Shown here: positions 63,913-64,000 of the stretch, one piece after another
How positions within the stretch are numbered: the stretch's first letter is position 1
Layout: every line of letters begins with the position of its first letter
Source: an uncultured Draconibacterium sp.
Lineage (GTDB): Bacteria > Bacteroidota > Bacteroidia > Bacteroidales > Prolixibacteraceae
NCBI GenBank assembly: GCA_947492175.1
Contig: CANLMQ010000018.1
Span: 1 to 64,000 of the forward strand
Length of the DNA stretch: 64,000 nt
Direction of reading: 5' to 3'
Program-made: the position numbers and the translations under genes
The notes under the pieces: generated by a model
What the model saw: the letters and a program-made list of their open reading frames with translations, nothing else
Database searches by the model: none
Told to the model about the DNA's origin: nothing

Positions 63913-64000
63913 ATGATAAAAGAAGCTTGCGTAGAATCATTTAAAGAAGCCAAACTGGCGCAGGAAAAAGGAGCAAACCGAATTGAGCTGTGTTCCGATC
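63913..64000 (+). CDS. cutC: CutC family protein, N-terminal part (cut by the window end)
   Basis: Twenty-nine residues are visible, starting IKEACVESFKEAKLAQEKG and continuing ANRIELCSD. The pattern ACVES...AQEKGANRIELCSD matches the start of CutC TIM-barrel proteins, linked by older work to copper homeostasis, though that role is debated. The rest lies beyond the window. Confidence 0.8.
   Translation, partial: MIKEACVESFKEAKLAQEKGANRIELCSD

Overview
This AT-rich window most likely comes from the chromosome of a Bacteroidota bacterium. I infer a marine or sediment member of the Bacteroidales/Marinilabiliales type, but genus cannot be read from the sequence. The signs are: the gene order tuf-secE-nusG-rplKAJL-rpoBC followed by a DUF3467 gene; type IX secretion features (PorT, and a giant protein with a type A C-terminal sorting domain and SprB-like repeats); a SusC/SusD pair with FecR and an ECF sigma factor; a TamL-type lipoprotein BamA homologue; LytS/LytTR signalling; and many starts preceded by TAnnTTTG (the Bacteroidota -7 element) with little Shine-Dalgarno sequence. 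No phage, insertion sequence, integrase other than the housekeeping XerC, or CRISPR array was seen.

Layout. 1-13.1 kb (minus strand): one long information-processing operon, tRNA-Gly, tRNA-Thr, tuf, a shrunken tRNA-like sequence, secE, nusG, rplK, rplA, rplJ, rplL, a strong hairpin, rpoB, rpoC, DUF3467. 13.3-14.9 kb (minus): rpsU-xerC-hpf. 14.9-23.5 kb: a helix-hairpin-helix membrane protein, a sodium symporter, tamL divergent from an SpoU methyltransferase, then a PurL-like gene, ubiE/menG and porT. 23.6-26.9 kb: glycosyltransferase, LytS-type kinase and LytTR regulator facing a nitroreductase. 26.9-33.9 kb: one 2263-residue secreted T9SS protein with its own promoter and terminator. 33.9-45 kb: a small lipoprotein, gapA, an ABC permease, two FKBP prolyl isomerases, DUF3127, yaaA, a 42-bp tandem repeat array, a small membrane protein, an octaheme cytochrome-TPR lipoprotein and a LYS1-like dehydrogenase. 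45-53.3 kb: htpG, a class V aminotransferase, a patatin, a GroES-like protein, a secreted protein with four LExWM repeats behind an elaborate leader, map and an acyl-ACP thioesterase. 53.5-60.8 kb: sigma-FecR-SusC-SusD. 60.9-64 kb: marC, a PfkB sugar kinase, miaA and the start of cutC.

How the genes connect: the first 15 kb make the transcription and translation machinery and are probably co-regulated. TamL (outer-membrane assembly), PorT (T9SS) and the giant CTD protein (T9SS cargo) belong to one cell-surface export theme. ECF sigma-FecR-SusC-SusD is a self-contained signal-responsive nutrient uptake unit without a linked hydrolase.

The observations I consider least explained are the LExWM repeat protein and its leader (50.6-51.55 kb), the 42-bp hairpin-forming tandem array (40.45-40.63 kb), and the tRNA-like sequence lacking an anticodon arm between tuf and secE.
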